Shown: positions 7,031-15,812, numbered from the stretch's first letter. The stretch: DNA of 61,082 bases from an uncultured Flavobacteriales bacterium (GCA_946482515.1 CAMLRS010000019.1:1-61082), one strand, 5' to 3'. Made by a program: numbers and translations. The notes: a model not told the origin generated them from the sequence alone.

Positions 7031-10000
7031 ATGCGTAATAAAGGATTTTTCTGGTTTCTGACGATTTTGTTGGGGGTGGTTTGCGTCTACCAGCTGTCGT
7101 TCACCTATGTCTCTACGAATGTTGAAAACGATGCTGCAAAAGAAGCAGCTATCCGGGTTGATGAGGAGTTTAAAAAAGCGACTGCCGCCGGTCAGGATAG
7201 CGTTTTGCTGCCGAATGAGACAAAAGTAGCAGTGAATAATCCGGAGTCGTACGACTTGGCGAAAGCTGCGTACCTCAACCAGATCCTGAAAGAAAAATCC
7301 CAGGAAAAAGTATACCCGATCTTGGGTTCTACCTTCCAGGAGGTGAAATCACGAAGCCTTGCTTTCGGTCTCGACCTCGTGGGTGGTATGAGTGTTACGC
7401 TCGAAATTTCTGTTCCTGAACTGGTAAAAAGCTACGCACGCAATCAGCGCGACTTGAGCTTCAAGCGTCCATACGATGCAGCTTACCGTTTGCACACAAC
7501 CAGAGGTGTGGACTTCATCGACGCATTCCAGAGCGAATACGAAAAGATGAACCCGAACCGTTTGATGGTGCGCGACCTCGATATTCAGGAAATTACCGAG
7601 CTGAAAGGAAACTCTTCCAACAGCGAAGTGATTTCATTCTTCCGCAACAAGGTTTCCAGCTCAATGGACGGTGTGGAGCAGATCATGCACAAGCGTATCA
7701 ACCAGTTCGGTGTAGCGCAGCCGAATATCCAGAAAGATGCCCGTTCGAACCGTCTGTACATCGAATTGCCAGGTGTTCAGGATGAAATCACGGTAACAGA
7801 AAAACTGAAATCAACAGCTAACCTGCAATTCTTCGAAACATACCAGATTCAGGAAATCCAGGGCGCCCTTACGCAGGCGAACGTACTTTCCCGTCAGGCT
7901 GAAGTTAAAATCGACGACATCGCAGCAGATACAACTGCAACAGATACAACAGGACTCGATTCTGCTGCTATTGCAGAGCTGAACAAGAAAAAAGAAGCAG
8001 AAGCTGCATCCAAGCCGCTTTCAAACGGTCCTGGATTCTCTAAAGGCCTGCTCGATTATGTAAGCATCGGACAAATGGGTGCGATCATCGGAAGCGTTAA
8101 GCCGGAAGATCGCATGGCAGTTGACCAGATTCTTGCCCGCGAAGATATCCAGGCGCTCTTCCCTGAAGACATGAAATTCATGTGGTCGGCTAACCTCGAA
8201 GACGGAGTTGCCAAAGGAAAAGCCAAAGTATACAACCTCTACGCCGTTCATATCCCTGCTGATGGTAAAGCTATGGTAGGAGGTAAAGACATTTCGTACG
8301 CGACAAAATCCCGTGATCAGCAGCGTGGTATCATCACTGTAGACCTTTCCATGACCATCGATGGTGCTGAGAAATGGGCGCAGATGACAGGCGAAAACGT
8401 TGGTAAATCGGTAGCAATCACCATGGACAACGTAGTGTACAGCGCACCGGTTGTAAACGAGCCTATCCGCGGTGGTAACACACAGATCTCCGGTTCCTTC
8501 ACCATTTCTGAAGCAGAAGACCTCGCTGGCTTGCTCAACGGTGGTGCACTTCCTGCACCGTGTGTGATCAAAGACCAGTCGAAAGTAGGACCAACAATCG
8601 GAGCTGAAAACTCCCGTGCGGGTCTCATCTCTTTCGGTATTGCTTTCCTCGCGGTATTCGCTTATATGTACTTCTACTACGGTAAAGGCGGATTGGTAGC
8701 GAACATCGCACTTGCTGTAAACGTTATCTTCATCTTCGGATGCCTTGCTTCCTTCGGAGCGGTATTGACACTGGCAGGTATCGCCGGTATCGTGCTCACG
8801 ATCGGTACGGCCGTCGACGCCAACATTCTCATATTCGAGCGTATCCGTGAAGAGCGCAATCGTGGTGTGGATATGGCCGGTGCCGTTTCTGTCGGATTCT
8901 CCAAAGCATTGCCTTCCATCATCGATGCGAACGTAACCCACTTGCTCGTAGCAATCATCCTGAAAGTATTCGGAACAGGTGAGATCGAGTCCTTCGCGAC
9001 AACCCTCATCATCGGTATCTTTACTTCCATGTTCTCAGCGATCGTGATCTCCAAACTGATCCTGACTTCACGCCTCGAGAAAGGAAAAGAATTGTCATTC
9101 AACACCAATATGTCCAAAGGCTGGTTCCAGAACTTCCACTTTGACTGGGTTGGTAAGCGTAAATACTTCTACATCTTCTCGATCACTATTACAGTTCTCG
9201 GATTGGTAGCACTCTTTACACGTGGTCTGAAGCCGTCTGTGGAATTCACCGGTGGACGCACCTATGCAGTGAAATTCGAGAACAAGGCCAGCAACGACCT
9301 GATCGAGAAAGAACTGTCGAAAGTATTCGTAGAGAACGGCGAAGTTTCTTCCATCGAGCTGAAAACAAAATCCAACGATTACAACGTTGAAATCACCACC
9401 AATTACAAGCTGGCGGATGATAACGCAACCAACGAAGTAACCGAAAAATTGAAAGAAGGTCTGGACAACTGCAAAGAGAAACTGGGTGAATACAAGATCA
9501 CCGAATCCCGCAGTATCTCCAACACCGTTTCCCAGGAAATGCTCTCATCAGCAACCCTGGCGATCACACTCTCATTGATTGCGATCTTTGCCTACATCCT
9601 GATCCGCTTCGGTCAGTGGCAATACTCCATTGGTGCGATCATCGGTCTGGCCCACGACGTTATGGTGGTACTTTCCATCTTTGCATTGCTTCACGGGTTC
9701 CTGCCGTTCAGCCTCGATGTTAACCAGGCGTTCGTAGCAGCTGTACTGACAGTCATCGGTTACTCGATGAACGATACCGTAATTGTTTTCGACCGGATCC
9801 GGGAAAACCTGAATATGAACAAAGGAACCGACGACCACGGTGCTGTGATCAACAACGCATTGAACACCACCCTGAGCCGTACCTTCAACACGTCCATGAT
9901 CCTCTTCGTGGTATTGCTGATCATGTTCATCTTCGGTGGTCCTGCAATCAAAGGATTCCTCTTCGCCCTCCTCATTGGTGTGGTGATTGGTACGTACTCT

Positions 10001-10069
10001 TCCCTATGCGTTGCTACGCCGATCCTGATCGATTTCAACAAACGCTTCATCGTTAAGAAGAACAAATAA
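7031..10069 (+). CDS. secDF: Protein translocase subunit SecDF (fused SecD and SecF)
   Basis: This 1012-residue membrane protein is the fused form of SecD and SecF usual in Bacteroidota. It uses the proton gradient to pull preproteins through SecYEG and release them in the periplasm. Residues about 6-28 form the first helix; a long periplasmic region follows, including FGLDLVGGMSVTLEI (D1 motif). SecD helices run from about 535 to 685 (GTAVDANILIFERIREE). SecF starts near 700 with VEFTGGRTYAVKF and ends with helices carrying YSMNDTVIVFDRIRENL. An insert of about 60 Ala/Asp/Thr/Lys-rich residues follows IQEIQGALTQ. It is monocistronic, with its own promoter and terminator. Confidence 0.98.
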   Translation: MRNKGFFWFLTILLGVVCVYQLSFTYVSTNVENDAAKEAAIRVDEEFKKATAAGQDSVLLPNETKVAVNNPESYDLAKAAYLNQILKEKSQEKVYPILGSTFQEVKSRSLAFGLDLVGGMSVTLEISVPELVKSYARNQRDLSFKRPYDAAYRLHTTRGVDFIDAFQSEYEKMNPNRLMVRDLDIQEITELKGNSSNSEVISFFRNKVSSSMDGVEQIMHKRINQFGVAQPNIQKDARSNRLYIELPGVQDEITVTEKLKSTANLQFFETYQIQEIQGALTQANVLSRQAEVKIDDIAADTTATDTTGLDSAAIAELNKKKEAEAASKPLSNGPGFSKGLLDYVSIGQMGAIIGSVKPEDRMAVDQILAREDIQALFPEDMKFMWSANLEDGVAKGKAKVYNLYAVHIPADGKAMVGGKDISYATKSRDQQRGIITVDLSMTIDGAEKWAQMTGENVGKSVAITMDNVVYSAPVVNEPIRGGNTQISGSFTISEAEDLAGLLNGGALPAPCVIKDQSKVGPTIGAENSRAGLISFGIAFLAVFAYMYFYYGKGGLVANIALAVNVIFIFGCLASFGAVLTLAGIAGIVLTIGTAVDANILIFERIREERNRGVDMAGAVSVGFSKALPSIIDANVTHLLVAIILKVFGTGEIESFATTLIIGIFTSMFSAIVISKLILTSRLEKGKELSFNTNMSKGWFQNFHFDWVGKRKYFYIFSITITVLGLVALFTRGLKPSVEFTGGRTYAVKFENKASNDLIEKELSKVFVENGEVSSIELKTKSNDYNVEITTNYKLADDNATNEVTEKLKEGLDNCKEKLGEYKITESRSISNTVSQEMLSSATLAITLSLIAIFAYILIRFGQWQYSIGAIIGLAHDVMVVLSIFALLHGFLPFSLDVNQAFVAAVLTVIGYSMNDTVIVFDRIRENLNMNKGTDDHGAVINNALNTTLSRTFNTSMILFVVLLIMFIFGGPAIKGFLFALLIGVVIGTYSSLCVATPILIDFNKRFIVKKNK

Positions 10070-10091
10070 TATTCCGCTTGTCGGATAATCG

Positions 10092-10120
10092 AAAGCCCTG
10101 CTGAAAAGCGGGGCTTTTTT
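10092..10120 (+). terminator. Rho-independent terminator of secDF
   Basis: AAAGCCCTGC pairs with GCGGGGCTTT around a TGAAAA loop (one mismatch), followed by six T residues. It lies 23 bases after the secDF stop. Confidence 0.85.
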
Positions 10121-10126
10121 GATTTC

Positions 10127-10210
10127 AGAACATTAAGACTTTAAGACATCAGGACACTCACAAATAGACAAAGTCTTAAAATCCTGAAATCTTAAAGTCC
10201 TGAAGTCTTG
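10127..10210. repeat. Intergenic AAGTCTTAA-type word repeats
   Basis: Short related words (AAGACTTTAAGACATC, AAAGTCTTAAAATCCTGAAA, CTTAAAGTCCTGAAGTCTTG) occur in both orientations and can fold on themselves. A similar stretch lies before the RND pump gene at 51505-51580. Nothing coding is seen here. Confidence 0.6.
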
Positions 10211-10303
10211 CCATCCCTAAAAGAAATGTGCTGTTCCCTCATTGAACACTCCAACCCTGTAATTTTTCCCGTATCATAGAGTTATAACTCCTAAAGGAAA
10301 AAC

Positions 10304-10372
10304 ATGATTGTGTTGGTTGGTTTAATCGTTGTGATTGTTGTTGGGAATATTGTTTTTCAGAAAATCCGGTAA
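10304..10372 (+). CDS. Putative 22-residue single-helix membrane peptide
   Basis: An ATG at 10304 opens a 22-codon frame, MIVLVGLIVVIVVGNIVF then QKIR, ending TAA at 10370-10372. The peptide is one hydrophobic helix of about 18 residues with a basic tail, as in bacterial small membrane proteins. A purine-rich AAAGGA lies 9 bases upstream. It stands alone between the secDF terminator and the convergent exonuclease gene, whose stop begins 4 bases later. It could be a chance frame; the uniform Ile/Val/Leu content with a positive-inside tail argues for a real product. No function can be assigned. Confidence 0.45.
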   Translation: MIVLVGLIVVIVVGNIVFQKIR

Positions 10373-10375
10373 CAC

Positions 10376-11749
10376 CTAGATCGCTCGCTTCTGCAAGTCC
10401 GGGTATTTGCGGAGGAAGAAGCGCAGAATGGTACGCGCGTCGCGGTCTTCGGGACGCAGATCCACAAATTTCGACCACGATTTCGGGTGGTTTTTAAGCA
10501 TATAGAACGGTACGAAGCCGAAACCTTTATAGGAACCGTTCTCGATCCAGATAATGGATTTCTCCCGTTTGTCTCGCCCTGGCTCGATCAGGTAAAAATG
10601 CTGTTCATCGAAGGTCAATGACTGTTCTAGCTCATTCACACGGCCGTTGTAGGCATGTGTTTCTTCGGCCTGAACGCAGGCACCGTGGCAATTGCGCACC
10701 TGGTAGCGGAAACAGCCCGAAGAAGTGGTTTTCTCGAGTCCGCACATTTTCTGGCAAAGCTGGTACTTATCGACCAGGTAATGCATGAAATCCGTGCCTT
10801 CTTTCTTGGTGATAAAGGTCGTGAGCGGCAGCATGGTCGTTTTCGACAGCCGTTCGATGTAAAGCTGCTTGTAGCCGTGTTCGTCTTCGTAAGCGAACAA
10901 CCCGAAGGTGAAATTATTGCGACGCAGTGCGCGGTTGTAAAGCGGCTTGTGGGTTTTGATCAGCTCGGATTCGTAAAGCAGTGCAATCAGCTCGGAGCCG
11001 GTGAGTTCGAACTCGATCCGCGCGATCTCGTTCATCATCGTAGCGCCTTTCACGGTTTTGGTATTGCGCAGGTGCTGATCGATGCGTTTGCGGATATGCT
11101 TGCTCTTGCCGATGTAAATCAGCTGGTTGGTATCGTTGTAGAACTTATAAACGCCGGTTTTATTCGGAATTTCTTCCAGCGCTTCGAGATCGAGGTTCGG
11201 ATGCAGGATTTTCGGATTCACCTCTTCCTGGATGAACGTTTGCAGCCCGCGCGCATCTTTTTGTACCAGGATGGTAAACAATTCGGCTGTAGCCAGTGCA
11301 TCGCCACCGGCGCGGTGACGACCGTTGATCTCAATGCCCAGTGAGCGCGAAAGCTTGCCGAGACTGTACGACTCATGGCCCGGAATGACAAAACGCGAGG
11401 CGCGAACGGTACACAGCTGCGGACGACGGTAATCATAGCCCAGTTGTTTGAACTCGTGCCGGATCACGCCGTAGTCGAAACCCACATTGTGTGCCACGAA
11501 AATGCAGTCTTCCGTAAATTCGATGATCTGACGGGCGATTTCGAAGAATTTGGGAGCTCCCTGAACCATCTTATCGTTGATGCCGGTAAGGCGGGCAATA
11601 AACTCAGGAATAGGGATTTCCGGATCCACCAATGTGGAAAAGGAATCAACGACCTTTTCACCATCGTGTTTATAGATGGCGATCTCGGTAATTTTTGAAA
11701 CCTTGGTGGAACCTCCGGTTGTTTCTATGTCTGTAATCGCGTAGAACAT
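10376..11749 (-). CDS. DEDDh 3'-5' exonuclease fused to a GIY-YIG nuclease domain
   Basis: The 457-residue protein begins with an epsilon-like exonuclease: AITDIETTGG (D7, E9), FVAHNVGFDYGVI and a later HRAGGDALATAEL segment. From about residue 197 a GIY-YIG domain follows (KTGVYKFYNDTNQLIYIGKSKHI), of the UvrC/Cho N-terminal type. The rest has several cysteines (CQKMCGL, SSGCFRYQVRNCHGACVQ), as in Cho-like excision nucleases. It could trim and cut damaged DNA in nucleotide excision repair. The same fusion is annotated in other bacteria as a DNA polymerase III epsilon-like protein. It is not the replicative proofreading subunit, since no polymerase-binding tail is seen. Confidence 0.88.
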   Translation of the reverse strand: MFYAITDIETTGGSTKVSKITEIAIYKHDGEKVVDSFSTLVDPEIPIPEFIARLTGINDKMVQGAPKFFEIARQIIEFTEDCIFVAHNVGFDYGVIRHEFKQLGYDYRRPQLCTVRASRFVIPGHESYSLGKLSRSLGIEINGRHRAGGDALATAELFTILVQKDARGLQTFIQEEVNPKILHPNLDLEALEEIPNKTGVYKFYNDTNQLIYIGKSKHIRKRIDQHLRNTKTVKGATMMNEIARIEFELTGSELIALLYESELIKTHKPLYNRALRRNNFTFGLFAYEDEHGYKQLYIERLSKTTMLPLTTFITKKEGTDFMHYLVDKYQLCQKMCGLEKTTSSGCFRYQVRNCHGACVQAEETHAYNGRVNELEQSLTFDEQHFYLIEPGRDKREKSIIWIENGSYKGFGFVPFYMLKNHPKSWSKFVDLRPEDRDARTILRFFLRKYPDLQKRAI

Positions 11750-11880
11750 ATTTCGAATTACAAAATAACAAAAAATCGGGGAGGTTTACCTTGGAGACGC
11801 TGCCTTTCCGCGATCTTTTAACAACCTGATTCCGTACTTTTACACAAACGGTATCGTTATTGCTTAAACCACGACACAAA

Positions 11881-12078
11881 ATGTCATCCGAAGAGAAAAT
11901 ATGCCGGAAATGCGGACAGGGATTCACCTGCCGGGCGGATGCTATTCATTTGTGCCAGTGCGCCGCCGTTCCGCTAACAGCCGAAGACCGCGATTATTTG
12001 AGCCGCTCGTTCGAAGATTGTTTGTGTTTCGATTGCCTGAGCGTGATTTCAAAACAATTATCAATCACTCAATTATAA
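11881..12078 (+). CDS. Small cysteine-rich CWC-type protein
   Basis: A 65-residue protein with eight cysteines: CRKCGQGFTC near the N-terminus, CQC at 25-27, then DCLCFDCL. This fits the cysteine-rich CWC family (PF14375), presumed zinc-binding and of unknown function. ATG at 11881 is preferred over a TTG seven codons upstream because MSSEEKICRKC is the family-like start. It stands alone and points away from the exonuclease gene. Confidence 0.75.
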   Translation: MSSEEKICRKCGQGFTCRADAIHLCQCAAVPLTAEDRDYLSRSFEDCLCFDCLSVISKQLSITQL

Positions 12079-12178
12079 ATTATCAAGAGAACTGTATTCT
12101 GAAAAACTGGAAAGCCTTGATAATTCAGCTAATTCATAATTGCTAATTTACCCATATCTTTACCGAAAATTTAAAACT

Positions 12179-12436
12179 ATGGCAAGCAAACGCTTAATCA
12201 AGAAGCAACTGAACGGCATGATCTTCGACGTCGTGGATGAGTGCTTTTCTGTACAACTGTACAACCAGTCAAAGACGGAAGATACGAATAAGCTGATCGA
12301 CGAAGCGCTCGACTTCCGCGATGATATGCTGGCTCGTATCCACCAGGCGAAAGCCAAGAAAGACTATCCGGCGATTTACGGTGATCTCGAAAACAAAGGG
12401 ATCTACTTCGTAGAGCAGCTGAACGGCCTGCAATAA
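12179..12436 (+). CDS. Conserved-looking small cytoplasmic protein, function unknown
   Basis: An 85-residue, strongly helical and charged protein (MASKRLIKKQLNGMIFDVVD; later EALDFRDDMLARIHQAKAKK). It has no signal peptide, membrane segment or motif I can name. ATG at 12179 is chosen; the upstream codons run into AT-rich leader DNA. It is followed at once by a strong terminator, so it is a single-gene unit. Codon use matches the neighbours. Confidence 0.75.
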   Translation: MASKRLIKKQLNGMIFDVVDECFSVQLYNQSKTEDTNKLIDEALDFRDDMLARIHQAKAKKDYPAIYGDLENKGIYFVEQLNGLQ

Positions 12437-12467
12437 TATTCCAGGAATAAAACCCTTTACAAGTGAT

Positions 12468-12497
12468 AACCCGTCTGCAGCTGTAGGCGGGTTTTTT
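12468..12497 (+). terminator. Rho-independent terminator
   Basis: AACCCG and CGGGTT enclose a partly self-pairing centre with CAGCTG, followed by six T residues. It ends the small gene at 12179-12436 and insulates it from the convergent acyltransferase gene. Confidence 0.85.
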
Positions 12498-12506
12498 ATT
12501 ATAGAA

Positions 12507-13613
12507 CTACCTGAAGTACTTCTTCAGCTTCAACACCGGTTTTTCCATCGCCAGGTAGCTGATCCACGCCATAAGATACGTGGAAACGAATACCAGCACT
12601 ACAAACAGCAGGTACCAGCCAATGTGGTCCGTGTAACCGTGATCGCGGAAGAACATCGCCCAGTAATAAATAAACAGGCAGTGGAACAGGTAAAAACCGT
12701 AGGTTATTTTTCCGCTTTGGTAGAAGCCCGGAATGCGGTCGGCTTTGAAGAACGAACGCTTGCTGAAGACCTGCTCGAGGATCACAAACGCAAAAAATGT
12801 CCCGAATACGAGTTGCTCGAAGGCAAACACGATTCCTTTGAACAAATGATCTTCAAATAGTATAAGACTGCAACCGACCAGGTAAACGAGTACGATCACA
12901 TAACGCGGCATGTTTTCGAAAAGCTTTTGCGCACCTCCGGTGAATGTCCAGAGACCGGCCAGTCCGCCGATAGCAAAGTTGGCCATGACCGAAAGCGTGT
13001 GGTAGTGCAGTATGCGGTGCTGATCAAAGTGCTCCATGCGGAACCAAAGCGAGCCCAGCAGCACGAGCAGGAAGAGCCAAACGTAGGCTGCTTTTTTCCG
13101 GAAAGCGACTACGCCGATCAATACGCCCCAGGCAAGATAAAACTGTTCTTCCACGCTGACTGTCCACGTTGCTGTGAGGAAGTTGATACTGTCGTTCATG
13201 CCGTTGATCAGCTCATCGAAATTGGACAGGAACAACGCATAGCGCCAGAATTCATGAACGGTTGTGATACCATAAGGCAAATGCGGGAATACGAAGAAGC
13301 CGAACAGCACAACCAGGAAATACAAGGGCCACACGCGCAGAAAACGCCGCATGAGGTAACGACCGAGGTGAAAGTTGCCTTTGCTTCGTTCGTTCAGCAA
13401 TAAATACGTGATCAGGAAACCGCTGATGATGAAGAACAACGCCACACCGTGGTGCCCGCGACTGATCAGGATATACGCTTTCTGAAACCAGTATTCCTGG
13501 TAAAAATCGCCCCAGATCTCGCGGTTGAGCATGTAACAGTGGAAAACCAGCACACCCAGCGAGCCGATAAAGCGCAGGCCATTGATATTGGGGAAAGTAA
13601 CATGCCGTTCCAT
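12507..13613 (-). CDS. Acyltransferase 3 family membrane protein (OafA/YrhL-like)
   Basis: The 368-residue protein has about ten hydrophobic helices. It starts in the family style, FPNINGLRFIGSLGVLVFHCYML, with the conserved histidine at residue 25. HHGVALFFIISGFLITYLLLNE follows, typical of membrane O-acyltransferases that modify surface polysaccharide, peptidoglycan or LPS. RYLMRRFLRVWPLYFLVV is the basic segment at the next helix. It is the last gene of a minus-strand run, 32 bases after a GNAT gene. Its acceptor is unknown. Confidence 0.9.
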   Translation of the reverse strand: MERHVTFPNINGLRFIGSLGVLVFHCYMLNREIWGDFYQEYWFQKAYILISRGHHGVALFFIISGFLITYLLLNERSKGNFHLGRYLMRRFLRVWPLYFLVVLFGFFVFPHLPYGITTVHEFWRYALFLSNFDELINGMNDSINFLTATWTVSVEEQFYLAWGVLIGVVAFRKKAAYVWLFLLVLLGSLWFRMEHFDQHRILHYHTLSVMANFAIGGLAGLWTFTGGAQKLFENMPRYVIVLVYLVGCSLILFEDHLFKGIVFAFEQLVFGTFFAFVILEQVFSKRSFFKADRIPGFYQSGKITYGFYLFHCLFIYYWAMFFRDHGYTDHIGWYLLFVVLVFVSTYLMAWISYLAMEKPVLKLKKYFR

Positions 13614-13645
13614 TGTCTACACCCGAAAATACACTTTCCTGTTGG

Positions 13646-14113
13646 TTAAACAAGTCGCAGGACGCGGCGCTCGTTGGAGGAATGAAATCCTTTGCTTTCG
13701 AAGAAACGACGTGCTTCGGTGTTTTCCGTCCAATGGTACAGATCGACATACAAAGCCTGCCATTCCTGGGCACGCTGTACAACCGCAGCGATCAAAGCCG
13801 TGGCAACTCCTTTTTTGCGGTAGGCGGAAGTAACGCCGATCTGATCGAGGTGAACAGAACGCATAGCCGGTTTAAAAGCCGTTTCCGCTTGTTGCTGGAG
13901 GAAGATAATGACATATCCAACGGGAATTCCGTTCCATGTAGCGACTAGTGCTTCGCAATTTTCCTGCTGCAACATATGCGTGATCGCCGTATGCATTGCT
14001 GTGTAATCAAAGGGCTTGAAATAGTTGGGATACAGTCTGTAATGCAGGCTTTGTACTTCTTCGTTGAGCCGCGCAAGTACGGCAGCATCTGTAGCAGGTT
14101 CGATCAGTAGCAT
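13646..14113 (-). CDS. GNAT family N-acetyltransferase
   Basis: A 155-residue single-domain acetyltransferase. The acetyl-CoA pocket is seen as IGVTSAYRKKGVATALIAAV (motif A, R/Q-x-x-G-x-G/A). A late YVDLYHWTENTEARRFFESKGF segment matches motif B. The substrate is unknown. It starts 2 bases after the stop of another GNAT gene, so the two are translated from one message. The pair is more likely to modify small amines or protein N-termini than antibiotics, but the sequence does not decide this. Confidence 0.88.
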   Translation of the reverse strand: MLLIEPATDAAVLARLNEEVQSLHYRLYPNYFKPFDYTAMHTAITHMLQQENCEALVATWNGIPVGYVIIFLQQQAETAFKPAMRSVHLDQIGVTSAYRKKGVATALIAAVVQRAQEWQALYVDLYHWTENTEARRFFESKGFHSSNERRVLRLV

Positions 14114-14115
14114 AA

Positions 14116-14514
14116 CTATCGGTGTAATTCCATCATTTTTTCAGGATGTTCCAGCGGTTTGAACCCGAATTGAGCGTACAATCCGTGTGCATCGCTGGTG
14201 GCCAGCCGCCAGACTTTCACACGCTTCAGCTCGTCGCATTCGAGTATAAAAGCCATGAGTGCTTTGGAATAGTCGTTTCCGCGGAAGGCCGGGTCAACGA
14301 ACACATCCATCAGGTAAGCGAATTGAAAGCGATCGGAAACCACGCGTGCGTAGCCGATTTGCCGGTTGTCGAGGTACATCCCGAAATTCAGCGAGTTGTC
14401 TATGCACGTATCCATTTCTTCCCGCGTTCGGCCTTCAGCCCAATACGACTGCGAAATAAACGCGTGAATGAACGCCCGGTCGAGCAGGGAAGTATCGCTG
14501 GAAATAACCATCAT
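14116..14514 (-). CDS. GNAT family N-acetyltransferase
   Basis: A 132-residue GNAT. DVFVDPAFRGNDYSKALMAFILE is the acetyl-CoA segment and GLYAQFGFKPLEHPEKMMEL the C-terminal part, a form common in the Bacteroidota/Bacillus acetyltransferase group with the HPEKxME ending. The start overlaps the end of the DUF1801 gene by 4 bases (ATGA). It resembles its downstream neighbour in fold but not closely in sequence, so a recent duplication is unlikely. Confidence 0.88.
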   Translation of the reverse strand: MMVISSDTSLLDRAFIHAFISQSYWAEGRTREEMDTCIDNSLNFGMYLDNRQIGYARVVSDRFQFAYLMDVFVDPAFRGNDYSKALMAFILECDELKRVKVWRLATSDAHGLYAQFGFKPLEHPEKMMELHR

Positions 14515-14888
14515 TTGCCGGTAGCTTTACGTTCTTTGTAGGCACCCAATGCAGCGCGTATCAATTGGTCGAGCCGGGTATCGAGGTCTTTTCCTGAACG
14601 GATTTCGACATACCGGTGTACTTTTCCTGTTCCGGTAAGCAAACCGGCAGGATCGGGGAGAGAAGCGCCTTTGTAAAAGCCGATTTTGATGCCTTTCTGC
14701 GATAACAACAGCGTGCAGATCATATCCTTATAGCCCGGTCCGTAACCGAAGGCGATCATTTTTGCAGGGAAATCCGGCTGCTCTTCGATACCGGGAAGTC
14801 GGTTGTGCAGGTAAGCGCTGACTTCGCCGGCAAGCTCGCGAACGGGAACCGGGAATGCCCCGAGAATTATAGAAGATCCGGGATGCAT
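14511..14888 (-). CDS. DUF1801 (YdhG-like) domain protein
   Basis: A 125-residue protein with the DUF1801 pattern: GIEEQPDFPAKMIAFGYGPG, then KGIKIGFYKGASLPDP and GLLTGTGKVHRYVEIRSGKD. This small alpha/beta family has no firmly known biochemical role. It is cytoplasmic, with no signal or helix. It lies within a tightly spaced run of small enzymes, 3 bases after the TfoX/YjbR-like gene and overlapping the GNAT start. Confidence 0.8.
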   Translation of the reverse strand: MHPGSSIILGAFPVPVRELAGEVSAYLHNRLPGIEEQPDFPAKMIAFGYGPGYKDMICTLLLSQKGIKIGFYKGASLPDPAGLLTGTGKVHRYVEIRSGKDLDTRLDQLIRAALGAYKERKATGK

Positions 14889-14891
14889 GCT

Positions 14892-15197
14892 TCAGGCTTG
14901 TGAGACATATTCCAATGCAGCTTTTGCTAAAGCAGGCCAGCGATCGGCATATTCCACCGGAAGCTGCACCCATTCTTTCATCGGTCGGCCTTTGCCCGAA
15001 GGATCGAACAGGGAAGCGCCGTCGAGTGCCAGCGCTTCCGCATGTGGAGCTCCTGTGAGCTTAAAGACCATGCAATCGTGGAAAAAAGAAATAAATGCCT
15101 TGCCGTTTACTTTAAAGCACGGTTTACCAAACAACTGACTTTCCACGGCTTGCTCAAAACGATTACCCGTTTCCAGGTAAAGGGCCTTTGCATCCAT
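14892..15197 (-). CDS. Small TfoX/YjbR-like protein
   Basis: A 101-residue protein. FGKPCFKVNGKAFISFFHDC, a following MVFKL strand and GASLFDPSGKGRPMKEWVQL resemble the TfoX N-terminal and MmcQ/YjbR folds, which share this layout of strand, Gly-Lys turn and Pro-Met-Lys-x-W helix. The assignment is at fold level only. It lies 2 bases after the PhnB-like gene and 3 before DUF1801, clearly in one operon. TfoX homologues of this size are not competence regulators. Confidence 0.6.
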   Translation of the reverse strand: MDAKALYLETGNRFEQAVESQLFGKPCFKVNGKAFISFFHDCMVFKLTGAPHAEALALDGASLFDPSGKGRPMKEWVQLPVEYADRWPALAKAALEYVSQA

Positions 15198-15199
15198 AT

Positions 15200-15619
15200 T
15201 TATTTCTGTGAGCGTTCGAAGTTAAACATCCACGGAATGCCGTATTTATCGATCAGCATACCGAATTTGGCGTTCCAGAACGTATCTTCCAAAGGCATCG
15301 TAACGTTACCGCCAGCTGAAAGCTTTGAAAACAGCTCATCGATCTCGGCTTCGCTGTCGCAGTTCATGGAAAGGGTGATTGAGCTGCCCGTTGTCACTTT
15401 CCCGTGATGGGAAGTCGAATCGGAAGCCATCAGCATAAGTTTTCCGTTCGTAACAGTGGAGTGCATCACCAGGTCGCGCTCGTTTTCAGGAAGACTGTCA
15501 GCGTGTGGTGTATCGCCAAATGACATGATATTGATCGATCCGCCGAGGCAGGAATGGTAGAAAGTCATTGCTTCGCGGCAATTGCCGTTGAATGTGAGGT
15601 AAACGTTTATATGTGCCAT
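15200..15619 (-). CDS. PhnB-like VOC (glyoxalase-fold) protein
   Basis: A 139-residue protein beginning INVYLTFNGNCREAMTFYHS and continuing LGGSINIMSFGDTPHADSLP, the standard opening of the PhnB/28-kDa glyoxalase-like group. It ends with GIPWMFNFERSQ. Despite the name, PhnB-like VOC proteins are not shown to act in phosphonate use. It is the first gene of the minus-strand run to 12507. The run mixes small enzymes of the kind often inherited together, and no common pathway is obvious. Confidence 0.85.
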   Translation of the reverse strand: MAHINVYLTFNGNCREAMTFYHSCLGGSINIMSFGDTPHADSLPENERDLVMHSTVTNGKLMLMASDSTSHHGKVTTGSSITLSMNCDSEAEIDELFSKLSAGGNVTMPLEDTFWNAKFGMLIDKYGIPWMFNFERSQK

Positions 15620-15649
15620 CGCGTTTGTTTTGTGTGAATATAGGGGATT

Positions 15650-15804
15650 AGTTTTAGAGTTTACGAGTTTTGGAGTTGGTGAGTTGTTGGTTTCAGAGTT
15701 TTGGAGTTGACGAGTTGCAGAGTTGTTGGTTTTAGGGTTGGTGAGTTTTGGCGTTTCAGAGTTAACTCATCAACCCGATAACTCAGAAACTCACCAACTA
15801 TAAT
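15650..15804. repeat. Palindromic GAGTTG/CAACTC word-repeat region
   Basis: The left part repeats GAGTTTTGGAGTTGGTGAGT-like words several times. The right part (about 15760-15800) carries the complementary words AACTCATCAAC, AACTCAGAAACTCACCAAC. The whole can fold into a long imperfect hairpin between the divergent PhnB-like and lhgO genes. It is the same family as the start of the window (1-265). Confidence 0.75.
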
Positions 15805-15812
15805 TACCTTTG
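15805..15812 (+). promoter_or_regulatory. -7 element TACCTTTG of lhgO
   Basis: TACCTTTG matches TAnnTTTG and lies 15 bases before ATG 15828. It covers the TTG codon at 15810, so that codon is not the true start. The -33 element is not evident inside the repeat. Confidence 0.6.

Noticed and set aside
8021..8941. Long open frame of 306 codons antisense to secDF
   Set aside because: It mirrors the codon pattern of secDF, has a low-complexity Arg/Asp/Tyr-rich product and no start signals. It is a shadow frame.
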